Source: Bacillota bacterium
Lineage (GTDB): Bacteria; Bacillota; Bacilli; Bacillales; Cytobacillaceae
Length of the DNA stretch: 40,452 bases
NCBI GenBank assembly: GCA_030705955.1
Contig: JAUZPL010000038.1
Coordinates: 1 to 40,452 of the forward strand
Direction of reading: 5' to 3'
The notes below the pieces were generated by a model. The model was not told the DNA's origin. It worked only from the letters and a program-made list of their open reading frames with translations, and searched no databases. Position 1 is the first letter of the stretch. Every line of letters starts with the position of its first letter. Shown in pieces: positions 25,167 through 33,994 of the stretch. The position numbers and the translations under genes were made by a program.

Positions 25167-25460
25167 CTATTTCACGTAATTATATTCAAGTTCATCTTTT
25201 TTCTCATTATATTCCACATATAGATCATGTCCATTAAAAAACCATAAATCAGTTTCCTCAACATAAAAGGTTAATCCTTCTATTTCTGTTTTCACAAACA
25301 TATCAACTGGTTCATTATCAATGGTAAAACCAAGTGCATAATTTTCTTGTACCGGGCTATTTCCATATATTTGAGCGTAAAATTTAACTTTATCGCTGTC
25401 TTTTAGCTCAACCTCATCCTTAAACCATTTAATTGCTTCTTTACTTACGACTATTTTCAT
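25167..25460 (-). CDS. HesB/YneR-like protein lacking cysteines
   Basis: A 97-aa protein of the HesB/YadR/YfhF-like superfamily, with the pattern VSKEAIKWFKDEVEL ... GLTFYVEETDLWFFNGHDLYVEY, like Bacillus YneR. A-type iron-sulfur carriers use conserved cysteines; there are none here, so Fe-S binding by the usual ligands is not possible and the role is unknown. The ATG at 25460 is eight bases after AAAGGTG; the GTG three codons upstream sits directly on that site and is less likely. Monocistronic. Confidence 0.75.
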   Translation of the reverse strand: MKIVVSKEAIKWFKDEVELKDSDKVKFYAQIYGNSPVQENYALGFTIDNEPVDMFVKTEIEGLTFYVEETDLWFFNGHDLYVEYNEKKDELEYNYVK

Positions 25461-25666
25461 TATTTTCACACCTTTAAATAAATATTACTTTCATTTTAGC
25501 AAAAAAAATGACAGAGCACCTTCCTTATGCTTTCTTCCTTCTCCAATCTTTGTTATATTCTTCCCCAATTTTTAATTACACTTTAACAAAATATTAAATT
25601 AATTGTAGAAAAATCCTCTTTCCCTTTTATTTTTCGATTCGTTTATAGGTGTGTTTATCAAAATAC

Positions 25667-25692
25667 AAAAAAGATGTCAAATGACATCTTTT
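25667..25692 (-). terminator. Terminator downstream of queF
   Basis: AAAAGATGTCA (25669-25679) and TGACATCTTTT (25682-25692) form an 11-bp perfect stem. On the minus strand TTTTTTGTATTTT follows. It lies about 105 bp after the queF stop. The remaining intergenic bases of 25470-25797 show no gene I can support. Confidence 0.88.
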
Positions 25693-25797
25693 AGTGATCT
25701 TTTTCTATTCAAAATTATTTACCAATTTTATTGCCAAATTTAAATTTCCACCTTTAAATTGAATCCGTTCCGATTTGGATTGCTGCCCTTTTTACTT

Positions 25798-26295
25798 TTA
25801 ACGATTATCAATTTTTTCAGGATATAGATCATGATTCATTAATCTATATTCAGCCATTTGTTCAAATTTAGTTCCAGGTCTGCCATAGTTCGTATAAGGG
25901 TCAATAGAAATACCACCCCTTGGAGTGAACTTCCCCCATACCTCAATGTACTTTGGATCCATTAGCTTAATTAGATCATTCAAAATAATATTCATACAGT
26001 CTTCGTGAAAATCTCCATGGTTTCGGAAGCTGAAAAGATAAAGCTTAAGTGACTTGCTTTCCACCATTTTTTGATCAGGAATATAGCTGATATAAATGGT
26101 CGCAAAATCAGGTTGTCCCGTTTTTGGACAAAGGCTCGTAAATTCAGGAAAATTAAATTTTACAAAATAATCACGATTAGGATGCTTATTTTCAAATGCC
26201 TCTAGTACGTCTGGTGTGTATTCAAATAAATACTTTGTTCCTTGATTGCCTAAAAGTGTAACACCTTCTAATTCTTTTTCTGTTCTTCCTGCCAT
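25798..26295 (-). CDS. queF: NADPH-dependent 7-cyano-7-deazaguanine (preQ0) reductase
   Basis: Reduces preQ0 to preQ1, the last free-base step before tRNA insertion in queuosine synthesis. The 165-aa length fits the unimodular QueF subfamily. The catalytic Cys56 and proton-donor Asp63 lie in [18 protein letters not shown]; the NADPH-binding signature [21 protein letters not shown] follows. TAGGAGG lies seven bases before the ATG. It is a single-gene unit under a preQ1-I riboswitch (26391-26469) and a sigma-A promoter (26507-26535), so expression should fall when preQ1 is plentiful. queC, queD and queE are not next to it, unlike in the B. subtilis operon. Confidence 0.96.
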   Translation of the reverse strand: MAGRTEKELEGVTLLGNQGTKYLFEYTPDVLEAFENKHPNRDYFVKFNFPEFTSLCPKTGQPDFATIYISYIPDQKMVESKSLKLYLFSFRNHGDFHEDCMNIILNDLIKLMDPKYIEVWGKFTPRGGISIDPYTNYGRPGTKFEQMAEYRLMNHDLYPEKIDNR

Positions 26296-26390
26296 AAAAA
26301 ATCCTCCTATATGACCCGAAACGTAAGAGCATAAAGAAAACTTGGTATGGCTTAAGTCTTATACCTAGTTACCTTTATACCCAATAGAGA

Positions 26391-26420
26391 ACAAAAAACC
26401 ATACCCTAAGGATATGGTTG
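26391..26420 (-). terminator. Riboswitch-controlled intrinsic terminator of queF
   Basis: On the minus strand AACCATATCC (26410-26419), a short loop, GGGTATGGTT (26397-26406), then a T tract. It lies 15 bases downstream of the aptamer, indicating transcriptional rather than translational control. Confidence 0.85.
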
Positions 26421-26434
26421 ATTTCTCCAATCCA

Positions 26435-26469
26435 TAGTTTTTTATAGAGGGTATTCGCTATGAACCTCT
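26435..26469 (-). promoter_or_regulatory. preQ1-I riboswitch aptamer
   Basis: The minus strand reads AGAGGTTC, ATAGCGAATA, CCCTCTATAAAAAACTA. This matches the preQ1-I consensus: a 5-bp P1 stem (AGAGG/CCTCT), a loop, and an A-rich tail ending in CUA that folds back as an H-type pseudoknot. It lies upstream of queF, a known target. This is the smallest natural riboswitch class and the match is near complete. Confidence 0.95.
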
Positions 26470-26506
26470 TTGCATAACGGGTAAATTGAATTTTAATAAC
26501 ACTGTT

Positions 26507-26535
26507 ACTATAGATAAAAACAACCTACCTGTCAA
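26507..26535 (-). promoter_or_regulatory. Sigma-A promoter of queF
   Basis: On the minus strand TTGACA (26530-26535), 17 bases, TATAGT (26507-26512). It starts a transcript just ahead of the preQ1 aptamer. Confidence 0.8.
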
Positions 26536-26592
26536 CTTTCATTTTTCTTGAAAATAAGGTACAATGGGCAACTAAGAGGAGGGGATGAATCC

Positions 26593-26985
26593 ATGTGGAA
26601 TGAATTCAAAGCATTTGCCGTGAAAGGAAATGTAATTGACCTTGCAGTCGGGGTCATCATTGGAGGAGCCTTTGGTAAAATTGTTACTTCCCTAGTAAAG
26701 GATGTACTAATCCCAATAATTGGCTTATTAATGGGAGGCGTTAATTTTTCTGGGCTTTCTATTAAAATCGGAGAGGCAACACTAAATTATGGACTTTTTA
26801 TACAATCCGTCGTAGACTTTTTTATAATATCCTTTTCTATTTTCCTTTTTATCAAAGGGATCAATCGTTTTAAAAAGAAAGAAGAAATAGCTGCAGCAAT
26901 AGATCCAAAAGAAGTATTATTAAGGGAAATTCGGGATTTGTTGAAGGAAGAAAAAGATTTGTTGAGAAAAAATGAAACATCTTGA
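26593..26985 (+). CDS. mscL: Large-conductance mechanosensitive channel MscL
   Basis: A pentameric membrane valve that opens under extreme tension to protect against hypo-osmotic shock. 130 aa from the ATG at 26593, eight bases after AGGAGGGG; a start 15 codons earlier would add a non-family extension. TM1 has the diagnostic glycine-rich pore segment ([27 protein letters not shown]), TM2 is [20 protein letters not shown], and the C-terminal bundle helix ends in [15 protein letters not shown]. Divergent from queF; the next gene, yetJ-like, follows 54 bp on without an obvious terminator. Confidence 0.95.
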   Translation: MWNEFKAFAVKGNVIDLAVGVIIGGAFGKIVTSLVKDVLIPIIGLLMGGVNFSGLSIKIGEATLNYGLFIQSVVDFFIISFSIFLFIKGINRFKKKEEIAAAIDPKEVLLREIRDLLKEEKDLLRKNETS

Positions 26986-27039
26986 CCAACTTATCGTATA
27001 CATTTATTAAGAAATTAATTTGAATGAGGTGAAGTAAAA

Positions 27040-27675
27040 ATGTACGCACAAACATCAAGTGAATATATGCCATCTGTTTTAAGAACCTTTGCAGTTGCCC
27101 TTGCCTTTTCTGTTCTTGGCACATTAGCAGGTGTTTATGTTCCATCAGGATTATTTTTACCGTTGGCCATTTTAGAAATGGTGATGATTTTTTCAGCCTT
27201 TCTATTTAGACGGAGGAAAATGGTTTCCTATTCATTTCTTTATATTTTTACCTTTATTTCTGGGATCACACTATACCCCATTGTAGCGTATTATTTTGCA
27301 ACGGCAGGTGCTAATATAGTCCTCCTTGCATTTGCCAGTACAACTGTTGTATTTACAGGCCTTGCCGTCTATGCGACAAAAACAAAAAGAAACCTCACCT
27401 TTTTAAGTGGATTTCTCATGGCAGCCTTACTGGCACTTATCGCCATTTCGATCTTTAATATGTTTTGGCCGCTAAGCTCCACTGGAATGCTCGCATACTC
27501 CTTTATTGGTGTCATGGTATTCAGCGGCTATGTATTATTTGATTTTAATCGTATGAAACGCAATGGAGTTAGAGCTGAAGAAGTGCCATTAATGGCATTA
27601 AACCTATACTTGAATTTTATTAATCTATTCCTTGATATTCTTCGAATTCTTGGGATCTTTTCAAGCAAAGATTAA
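27040..27675 (+). CDS. Bax inhibitor-1 family protein (YetJ-like)
   Basis: A 211-aa, seven-helix membrane protein of the TMBIM/BI-1 family. B. subtilis YetJ is a pH-sensitive calcium leak channel. Conserved acidic residues of the closure latch appear in helix 6 (YVLFDFNRMKR) and helix 7 (NLFLDILRILG). N-terminus YAQTSSEYMPSVLRTFAVALAF fits the family. GAGGTG precedes the ATG. It lies just after mscL on the same strand and could share its transcript; both are stress-related membrane channels. Terminator at 27749-27775. Confidence 0.86.
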   Translation: MYAQTSSEYMPSVLRTFAVALAFSVLGTLAGVYVPSGLFLPLAILEMVMIFSAFLFRRRKMVSYSFLYIFTFISGITLYPIVAYYFATAGANIVLLAFASTTVVFTGLAVYATKTKRNLTFLSGFLMAALLALIAISIFNMFWPLSSTGMLAYSFIGVMVFSGYVLFDFNRMKRNGVRAEEVPLMALNLYLNFINLFLDILRILGIFSSKD

Positions 27676-27748
27676 AAGTCGGCATGTGCCTACCGGATTC
27701 TGTGTTTTGAGGTACAAAACGTAAAAAGTTGTTAAATGTAAAGGGTAG

Positions 27749-27775
27749 AGGCACCGTCATTGTACGGTGTCTTTT
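27749..27775 (+). terminator. Terminator downstream of the yetJ-like gene
   Basis: GGCACCGT (27750-27757) pairs with ACGGTGTC (27764-27771), then TTTTCATATTTTTTC. It lies about 75 bp after the stop. Confidence 0.75.
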
Positions 27776-27919
27776 CATATTTTTTCAAAATTAGGATTTT
27801 TGTAATTGTTTGACACTAAAAGTTCATTTTTCCCCTACCCAAAATCCTCCTTTTAGTACATAACAACCCCCAAACCCCCTTAGTATAATGGAAGTATATT
27901 ATATAAGGGTGGTGGAACA

Positions 27920-28864
27920 ATGAAAATTGGACTAGCGCTTTCAGGAGGCGGAGGGAAAGGAAGTTATCAGATTGGGGTGTGGAGGGCTTTAAGGGAGTTT
28001 GGGCTTGAGCCTTATATTTGCTGTGTTTCAGGTACTTCAATAGGGGCTTTGAACGCGGTATTGTTTGCACAAGGTAATTTGGAATTGGCAGAGACAATTT
28101 GGAAGTCGATTCGCGAGGATCAAATTTTTTCACTTAATTTGAATTGGAAGAAAACACATGCAATTACTAAACTTCCGAACAACTATTTAAAATGGGTGGT
28201 TTCTTTCTTGGATCGAATCGCAGAGCACGGTTGGTTTAGTCACGCCGGTCTCCAGAAGATAATTAAAGAAAATATTAATCTATCAGCAGTTTCCTCTTCT
28301 CCTATTGATCTTTACGCTACCTGTTTTAACATTTCAAGGTGGGAAACAGAATATTTTCAGTTAAACACCCATACGCCCAAAGAAATAGAACAAATTTTGC
28401 TAGCTTCATCTGCCCTCCCCCTCATTTTTGATCAGATCATCATAAAAGGAAACGATTATTGTGATGGCGGAATTGGAGATAACTTACCGATTCAGCCAGT
28501 CTATGAAAGTGGTGCAGACATAATTATTGCCGTTCATCTAAGCCGGGATAGCGTTATTAACAATAAAGAGGCATATCAAAACACAAAACTAATTGAAATT
28601 GTCCCAATGGAAAACCAGGGCGGTCTCTTTTCTGGAACATTGGATTTCAGCATAGAAGGCGTTAAAAGGAGAATGGAACAGGGTTATCATGATACCAAAC
28701 AAACCTTACAGCCATTCTATCAATTCATGAAAACTCAACATGAATTTATTCAGCAAGTTCAGCTTTTTCAGGAACAAGCCTTTCTTGATGAGAGGAAAAC
28801 TTTAGTCGAAGAAAAGGAGCTTTTAAAAGAAGAACTACAACAATATATTCATAAGGGGCGATAA
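27920..28864 (+). CDS. Patatin-like phospholipase
   Basis: A Ser-Asp dyad lipid acyl hydrolase, 314 aa. The oxyanion-hole motif is SGGGGKGSYQIG (residues 8-19), the nucleophile is Ser40 in GTSIG, and the aspartate is Asp182 in DGGIGDN. The patatin core fills about residues 3-205; the C-terminal 80 residues are a charged, probably coiled helical tail (FQEQAFLDERKTLVEEKELLKEEL). GGTGG precedes the ATG and a TATAAT-like box lies about 30 bp upstream. It is the first gene of a tight pair: the next frame starts one base after its stop. There is no signal peptide, so it acts inside the cell. Substrate unknown. Confidence 0.88.
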   Translation: MKIGLALSGGGGKGSYQIGVWRALREFGLEPYICCVSGTSIGALNAVLFAQGNLELAETIWKSIREDQIFSLNLNWKKTHAITKLPNNYLKWVVSFLDRIAEHGWFSHAGLQKIIKENINLSAVSSSPIDLYATCFNISRWETEYFQLNTHTPKEIEQILLASSALPLIFDQIIIKGNDYCDGGIGDNLPIQPVYESGADIIIAVHLSRDSVINNKEAYQNTKLIEIVPMENQGGLFSGTLDFSIEGVKRRMEQGYHDTKQTLQPFYQFMKTQHEFIQQVQLFQEQAFLDERKTLVEEKELLKEELQQYIHKGR

Positions 28865-28865
28865 C

Positions 28866-29888
28866 ATGAAAACGGAATTAATCCAGTTTCAAAACAGCCT
28901 TCATGAAGAGAAATTCCCGCAATTAGACGAAATTGTTCAGCAAATCGTGGAAAGGTACCAAAATAACTATGTCATCATTGCCAAGCTTGCACTTGAAAGT
29001 GTATCCTTACTAACTTCTAGTGAAGCCCGTGGCCGTGAATTATCCGAACAAGGATTGTTTAAAAGGCTCATCAGTGAAATGACTGGGGAAAATAATCAGC
29101 TCAGGTATGAAATGACTGATAACTTTTTCAAATCCCAATATGTTGCCATGAAAACAATGGAGAAACTGCAGGAACAAAATTTGTTTACATTTGAACTAAT
29201 GACCACCATTCACAACAAACTCCATAGTTTTGCCCACTTGATTGAAAGTGAATTTATTGTAATCTATGATTCCCTTGTTTCTTTTACCAAAAAAACATGT
29301 TATGAAATGGTTCAATTGGATCATCGTGTTGAAACGTTAGAAAAAAATATGGACCTTATTTTGTGGAAATCGACGATTCAATATTCCCTATTTAACGGTA
29401 AAGAATATACGGCCCTTTCCCTTTTTGAAAAAGTCGTGTGCATTATAAATGATTTTTACCATTTAACCAAAGGAAAATGGGGTATCAAAGATCTGATGCT
29501 CCTAAAATCGGTCTTTTCTGATTTGGACATGCCTGTTAAAGATTCGATTATCCAAGGTGATTTTTTCAGAGCCCTTATTGATCAGCCTATGTTAATTGAT
29601 CGATTATTTGAGGGAATCCTCATCAACCACAATCTAGAGAATATTACCGCTTTTGAAAGTCCCATTTTAAAAGGTATCGAAATACTAAAGGTACAGGAAG
29701 CCCCAAACGTTAAAAAATGGCCAATCATTCAAAAACATTTGCAAGATAGTGCCAATCATTCAATTGAGTCAGAAATGAATCTGTTTGATTTTTCAATAGA
29801 GTTACTATTTAATCTTCTTTTAGTTGATGAACAAATTCCAATCATAAGAGATGAAAGCTCTTCTATTATTGATAAAAAAATAACTTAA
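28866..29888 (+). CDS. Protein of unknown function coupled to the patatin gene
   Basis: A 340-aa, soluble, largely helical protein with no signal peptide or membrane span. I recognise no domain. Visible features are an amphipathic N-terminal region with regular hydrophobics (FQNSLHEEKFPQLDEIVQQIVERY), a central segment with a Trp-containing stretch (MDLILWKSTIQYSLFNGKEY) and a leucine-rich C-terminus (FDFSIELLFNLLLVDEQ). Its start is one base after the patatin stop, with AAGGGG inside the end of the patatin gene, so both are translated from one message. It may bind or control the phospholipase, but this is inference from coupling alone. A hairpin follows at 29908-29937. Confidence 0.8.
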   Translation: MKTELIQFQNSLHEEKFPQLDEIVQQIVERYQNNYVIIAKLALESVSLLTSSEARGRELSEQGLFKRLISEMTGENNQLRYEMTDNFFKSQYVAMKTMEKLQEQNLFTFELMTTIHNKLHSFAHLIESEFIVIYDSLVSFTKKTCYEMVQLDHRVETLEKNMDLILWKSTIQYSLFNGKEYTALSLFEKVVCIINDFYHLTKGKWGIKDLMLLKSVFSDLDMPVKDSIIQGDFFRALIDQPMLIDRLFEGILINHNLENITAFESPILKGIEILKVQEAPNVKKWPIIQKHLQDSANHSIESEMNLFDFSIELLFNLLLVDEQIPIIRDESSSIIDKKIT

Positions 29889-29907
29889 CCAAAGATTCTT
29901 AAAAAGA

Positions 29908-29937
29908 AGGATCCCCTCTCAGTTGAGAAGGGGTCTT
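29908..29937 (+). terminator. Probable terminator of the patatin operon
   Basis: CCCCTCTC (29913-29920) pairs with GAGAAGGGG (29925-29933), one bulge, then TCTTTGT. The T tract is weak. Confidence 0.6.
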
Positions 29938-29977
29938 TGTGGCATCGTATTCCGGGTTCTTTTATGTAGGAAGTCTT

Positions 29978-31297
29978 TTAACTTTCCTGAACCCTCATAA
30001 AAATAGAGACACCAATTTTTTTGCAAATCGTCAAATAGTGCATAAATGCTAATAAAACTGCGCCCGTATTCATTCCGATAATAATGCCTTCCATTCTCCA
30101 CTCCGGTAGGGCTCCCAGCCAAAAAATAATGGAAAAAGAGAGAATGGTACACCATATAACCTGAAAAAAAATATCTTTCAAAAGGCCTAGTCCAATGAGA
30201 AAAGCTTGCATGGGCATCGTAAAAAAGTGAAAAAGAAAAAATGGCCAGAGCAACTGTAAAAACACAGCAGCAGCAGGTGTATGAAAAAAGTAGGTGGTTA
30301 GTGTTGGGGCTAGAAAATAGAAAATAACAGCTGCTGGTGCCCCATAAAAAAAGGTAATTCTTATTACGTTCTGAAGCATTTTTTGCAATGAATGATAATC
30401 CCCATTGGAATAATCCTTAGAGACTGTTGGAATGATGACTGTGAGGAGGGAGTGCGCGATAAAGGCTGGAAAAAAACCTATCGAAATAGCAATTCCCGCC
30501 AACATACCAAATTGTTCAGTTGCAACATGAGCAGATAGCCCTGAGCGAATAAGAGCAGCTTTAATCAAAAAAGGCTGGATAGCATTCGTTAAAGCAGCAA
30601 ATAAACGCAATCCCGTCGTAGGGACTGAAACAGACATTAAATTTTTTCGAACTATACTTCGATTTAAATTAGAAAACGGAAGGCGCTTCATTTGTTGATA
30701 TTGAAGAAGAAACGTAAGAACGAGATAAACAAAAACAACGATTTCGCTTCCAATAAGAGCTCCAATTGCAATTAATATCGCTTTTTCCTGATTAAATTGG
30801 AAATAGCGAAAGACTAAAAAAAGTACAGCCAACTGAAAAACCTTTCTTAAAAAATGAGAAATAGCAATTTTCCCCATTTGGTGATTGCCCATAAAGTATC
30901 CTCTAGCCACAGATGTGAACGTAATTACCGGAATTAAAATCATGAGAAACCATCTAGTATAGGGATGATATGATTTAAAAACTGATACATAGGGTATCAC
31001 TGCAACTGCCATCGCAAACAAGATGCTTGTAAAAATAATTGCTATAGTCAAAGCATGATGAAGAATACTGCGATGAAATCTTTCATCTTTCTCCGCAATA
31101 AATTTTGAAATAGATACCTGCAATTCAAAGCTTGATAATAAGACAATTAAAAAAATAGATGGAAGAATAGACATATAAAGGCCAAGTCCATGCTTCCCCA
31201 ACTCTTTTGTTAAAATCATATTAATTAAAAACTCAATCGTTTCGCCCAAAAATGCTGATGCGGCTAAAAAAAAGACACCTCTATAAAAAATCGTCAA
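29978..31297 (-). CDS. Oligosaccharide flippase / SpoVB-like membrane protein
   Basis: A 439-aa MOP-superfamily (MVF/MATE-fold) transporter with 12-14 hydrophobic helices. The opening FYRGVFFLAASAFLGETIEFLINMILTK and LGLYMSILPSIFLIVLL resemble the SpoVB/YtgP group that flips lipid-linked glycans across the membrane. Which glycan is not evident. The start is a TTG nine bases after AGGAG; the closer ATG is out of frame and closes at once. It is monocistronic, on the same strand as liaR upstream but separated from it by a terminator and a 250-bp gap that contains a hairpin element. Confidence 0.83.
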   Translation of the reverse strand: MTIFYRGVFFLAASAFLGETIEFLINMILTKELGKHGLGLYMSILPSIFLIVLLSSFELQVSISKFIAEKDERFHRSILHHALTIAIIFTSILFAMAVAVIPYVSVFKSYHPYTRWFLMILIPVITFTSVARGYFMGNHQMGKIAISHFLRKVFQLAVLFLVFRYFQFNQEKAILIAIGALIGSEIVVFVYLVLTFLLQYQQMKRLPFSNLNRSIVRKNLMSVSVPTTGLRLFAALTNAIQPFLIKAALIRSGLSAHVATEQFGMLAGIAISIGFFPAFIAHSLLTVIIPTVSKDYSNGDYHSLQKMLQNVIRITFFYGAPAAVIFYFLAPTLTTYFFHTPAAAVFLQLLWPFFLFHFFTMPMQAFLIGLGLLKDIFFQVIWCTILSFSIIFWLGALPEWRMEGIIIGMNTGAVLLAFMHYLTICKKIGVSIFMRVQES

Positions 31298-31427
31298 TTG
31301 TCCATTCTCCTTTTAAATGAGTTCCCTTTAAAAGGTTATGAGACAAGTTGGAGGAATAGTAGAGAAACTTTGGATTGGTATGAAAAGTGTAAAATTTTAA
31401 GGAAGAGATCTTTTCCACTCTAAAGAA

Positions 31428-31470
31428 AACTTGGCTAGCACCAAGCTTTAGCGCAGGCGATTGCCAAGTT
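31428..31470. repeat. Intergenic stem-loop element
   Basis: AACTTGGC (31428-31435) and GCCAAGTT (31463-31470) make an 8-bp perfect stem around a 27-nt loop that itself carries CACCAAGC, echoing the stem. It sits in the 255-bp gap between liaR and the flippase gene. There is no T tract and no gene. It may be a copy of a dispersed element or part of the flippase leader. The rest of the gap, apart from the liaR terminator, shows nothing I can name. Confidence 0.5.
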
Positions 31471-31522
31471 GCACTGATGCGTTCAGAATTTATGGATTTA
31501 AATTCTGATTAGCTAAAATAGC

Positions 31523-31546
31523 AAAAAAGCCTACCACTTTAGGCAA
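31523..31546 (-). terminator. Terminator of the lia operon (after liaR)
   Basis: GCCTA (31529-31533) pairs with TAGGC (31540-31544), followed on the minus strand by T6. The stem is short but correctly placed a few bases after the liaR stop. Confidence 0.75.
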
Positions 31547-31552
31547 GCTTTA

Positions 31553-32185
31553 TTATTCGACCAATGAATGTTTAAATGCATATATAACAGCCTGGGTTCG
31601 GTCTTGAACCTGCAATTTACTTAGAATGTTACTTACATGGGTCTTAACTGTTTTTAATGCTATAAATAATTCATCCGCAATTTCTTGATTCGTTTTTCCT
31701 TGTGCCATGAGAAGTAAAATTTCTAATTCACGACTTGTCAGTTCTTCATGTGGGAGGTGTTGGGTTTTTTGACGCATTTTCATCATCATTTTTCCTGTCA
31801 CTTCGGGTTCAAGCACAGATTGCCCATGGTAAGTAGCTCTGACGGCATTGGCAATTTCGCTGGCCTTGGAGGTTTTTAGCATGTAGCTTGTTGCACCTGC
31901 TTCAAGTGCGGGATACACCTTTTCATCATCCAAAAAGCTGGTCACAATTATAACCTTTGCTTCTGGCCATTTTTCAATGATCTCCTTCGTTGCTTCAATA
32001 CCATCCATTTCCTTCATAACCAAATCCATTAAAATAATATCAGGACGAAGCTTTAATGCCAGCTCTACCCCTTCCTTTCCATCACCTGCTTCACCCACCA
32101 CCTCAATATCGGCCTGAGCAGATAAATAAGACGAAACCCCAATCCGTACCATTTCATGGTCATCAACAAATAAAACTCGTATCAA
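31553..32185 (-). CDS. liaR: Response regulator LiaR
   Basis: NarL/FixJ-type regulator, 210 aa. The receiver domain has the acidic pocket (VDDH) and phosphorylated Asp54 ([13 protein letters not shown]), Thr near 82 and Lys near 104. The C-terminal LuxR-type HTH is [43 protein letters not shown]. It is activated by LiaS under cell-wall antibiotic stress and induces liaIH in B. subtilis. Its start overlaps the liaS stop by 4 bp. Assignment rests on domain type together with the complete liaI-liaH-liaF-liaS neighbourhood. Confidence 0.93.
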   Translation of the reverse strand: MIRVLFVDDHEMVRIGVSSYLSAQADIEVVGEAGDGKEGVELALKLRPDIILMDLVMKEMDGIEATKEIIEKWPEAKVIIVTSFLDDEKVYPALEAGATSYMLKTSKASEIANAVRATYHGQSVLEPEVTGKMMMKMRQKTQHLPHEELTSRELEILLLMAQGKTNQEIADELFIALKTVKTHVSNILSKLQVQDRTQAVIYAFKHSLVE

Positions 32186-33225
32186 TTTACACCCTCCCTA
32201 TTAACGACAGTCGGAACCTTTACTTCCAGACGTGTTCCATTGTTCTTTACACTGACAACCTTTAGGGTACCACCCACCTCAAGGGCCCTTTCACGCATAT
32301 TTTGCATTCCGTATGATCCTGCTTTCGTATCCTTTACTTCAAAGCCTTGCCCATCATCGACTACTCTCATAATGATTAAGTCATCCCGTTTGATTAAAAG
32401 CACATCTAATTTCGTTGCTTTTGCATGTCTTAGAGTGTTAGAAACAGATTCCTGCAGAATGCGGAATAAATGATCCTCCACCCCTTTATCAAGTGGAAAT
32501 TGCTCTACCTTCCATTTTATATCCATTGTAACCTTTTGTGATAACTCCGTTAATAATTCTTCCATTCCCTCTTGAAGGGATTTATTCTTTAAAGCAACTG
32601 GTCGTAAATGAAGAAGAAGTGCCCTCATCTCTAATTGTGATTGGTGAATCATTTCTTCAACCAATTTTAACTGTTTTGTTTCATTCGTATCTAATTGCTC
32701 TCTTGTCTCATTGATAGCTGACATCATCATAGAGGCCGCAAATAATTGCTGACTGACAGAATCATGTAGCTCACGAGCAAGTCGATTTCGTTCCTGCGAA
32801 ATAATTTCTTGGATTTTCGACTCTTGATCCTCTACTTTTTCGGTTGCAAGCCGTTGGGAAAGCTTTGCCTGTTCAGCCATTTGTTTTCCTATCTTGACTA
32901 TTCTACCCGCAATGGATTGAACTTCTGTCAAAGAGGGTGTCTCTTTAATATCGGTATGCTTCCCTTCCTCAAGAAGATGTAATGACTGATCAACAAAATA
33001 TAGCTGATTTCTCCAAAATAGACCTGAAATGATTCCAAAAATAACTCCAATCACAATACTTGAAGCAAGAATAAAAAGTGCAAAAGGTATATCCATAAAA
33101 TGCCTATCCCATAGCTCTGACCAGTCTGCAAGTGGAAAAACAATAAAAAAGACAGTAGTCATTACACATGCAATCAAAAAGGCAAATGCTCCGGCCCAAA
33201 CAACTTGACGTTGGATGATGCTCAT
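32182..33225 (-). CDS. liaS: Sensor histidine kinase LiaS
   Basis: An intramembrane-sensing kinase with two N-terminal helices joined by a short extracytoplasmic loop (residues about 10-32 and 48-70), a linker, the HisKA_3 dimerisation domain with phospho-acceptor His154 ([18 protein letters not shown]), and a HATPase domain with N and G boxes ([21 protein letters not shown]). 347 aa, normal for LiaS. It lacks a large sensor domain and is thought to be held off by LiaF. Overlaps liaF by 4 bp and liaR by 4 bp, so the three proteins are translationally linked. Confidence 0.93.
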   Translation of the reverse strand: MSIIQRQVVWAGAFAFLIACVMTTVFFIVFPLADWSELWDRHFMDIPFALFILASSIVIGVIFGIISGLFWRNQLYFVDQSLHLLEEGKHTDIKETPSLTEVQSIAGRIVKIGKQMAEQAKLSQRLATEKVEDQESKIQEIISQERNRLARELHDSVSQQLFAASMMMSAINETREQLDTNETKQLKLVEEMIHQSQLEMRALLLHLRPVALKNKSLQEGMEELLTELSQKVTMDIKWKVEQFPLDKGVEDHLFRILQESVSNTLRHAKATKLDVLLIKRDDLIIMRVVDDGQGFEVKDTKAGSYGMQNMRERALEVGGTLKVVSVKNNGTRLEVKVPTVVNREGVN

Positions 33226-33956
33226 ATGCGCTCCACCTCGATATTTCCCACTAAAAGCGAAGTGAAGATTTTTACTTTTTGATCCACAAAATCATAGCCA
33301 GGTGTTTTTAAATGAAAGACTTGATTAAATATTTTGGATTGATGAAAGTCAAATACGGAGGTACTGCCAGCTATAACGGAGTGGTGAATATTTACTTCCA
33401 CCTCATATGGGACAAGAATATGAATATTCCCTATTATATTTCGGATAAAAATAACCGTCTCTCCTTTAGGAAAAACCGTATAGCTTAAATCAATAACTGT
33501 ATCGCCAATTCCCGCCTGTATATTAATATCATTCCACTCATATACACCGTTAGGAGTTTTTTGCTGACCAAATAGCACGTTATCTAAAAGAGGCTTACCC
33601 ATGATGATAGAATCTTCGTGGGGTTTCTTTTTAGGTTCCACAAAAATTGGTGAATGTTTCTTTGGATTTTTCTTTGATAAAGCAAATTGAATCAAAAAAT
33701 GAAAAAGAATAGCAAGCAGGAAAAATTTAAAGGTAATCATATTAAATACACTTGCACAAAAGAAGATAATTCCGCCCCAAAAAAGGATCTTCCCTTTCTT
33801 TTTTGTTCCTCTCTTTCGACCAAGATAAATCATGCCCCCTGAAACAAAAAGAGAGAAAATTAACCCTCTATTGAAAAATAAAATTTCTAGTATAAGGATG
33901 ATTCCTCCAATGATAATCATCCAGCCCATATAATCATTTTTCAAATTCTTAAACAT
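33222..33956 (-). CDS. liaF: LiaF, membrane inhibitor of LiaSR
   Basis: A 244-aa protein with four hydrophobic segments in the first 105 residues and a C-terminal LiaF-like domain (beta-rich, residues about 120-244, with WNDINIQAGIGDTVIDLSY and GNIHILVPYEVEVNIHHSVIAGS). In B. subtilis LiaF keeps LiaS in the phosphatase state until envelope stress. AGGAGG lies before the ATG. A strong hairpin separates it from liaH, so liaFSR is probably made from read-through or a weak separate promoter. liaG, which lies between liaH and liaF in B. subtilis, is absent. Confidence 0.92.
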   Translation of the reverse strand: MFKNLKNDYMGWMIIIGGIILILEILFFNRGLIFSLFVSGGMIYLGRKRGTKKKGKILFWGGIIFFCASVFNMITFKFFLLAILFHFLIQFALSKKNPKKHSPIFVEPKKKPHEDSIIMGKPLLDNVLFGQQKTPNGVYEWNDINIQAGIGDTVIDLSYTVFPKGETVIFIRNIIGNIHILVPYEVEVNIHHSVIAGSTSVFDFHQSKIFNQVFHLKTPGYDFVDQKVKIFTSLLVGNIEVERI

Positions 33957-33994
33957 CGGGGTTTTCCTCCTTTCTTAAGGGGTTGTTATTATGC

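Noticed and set aside
25697-25797. Possible small protein in the same frame just after the queF stop (KGQQSKSERIQFKGG and on)
   Set aside because: The frame looks protein-like but has no usable start codon after the two stops; treated as chance.
27816-28133. 105-aa minus-strand frame over the start of the patatin gene
   Set aside because: Overlaps the conserved GGGGKG and GTSIG codons of the patatin gene and has no ribosome binding site.
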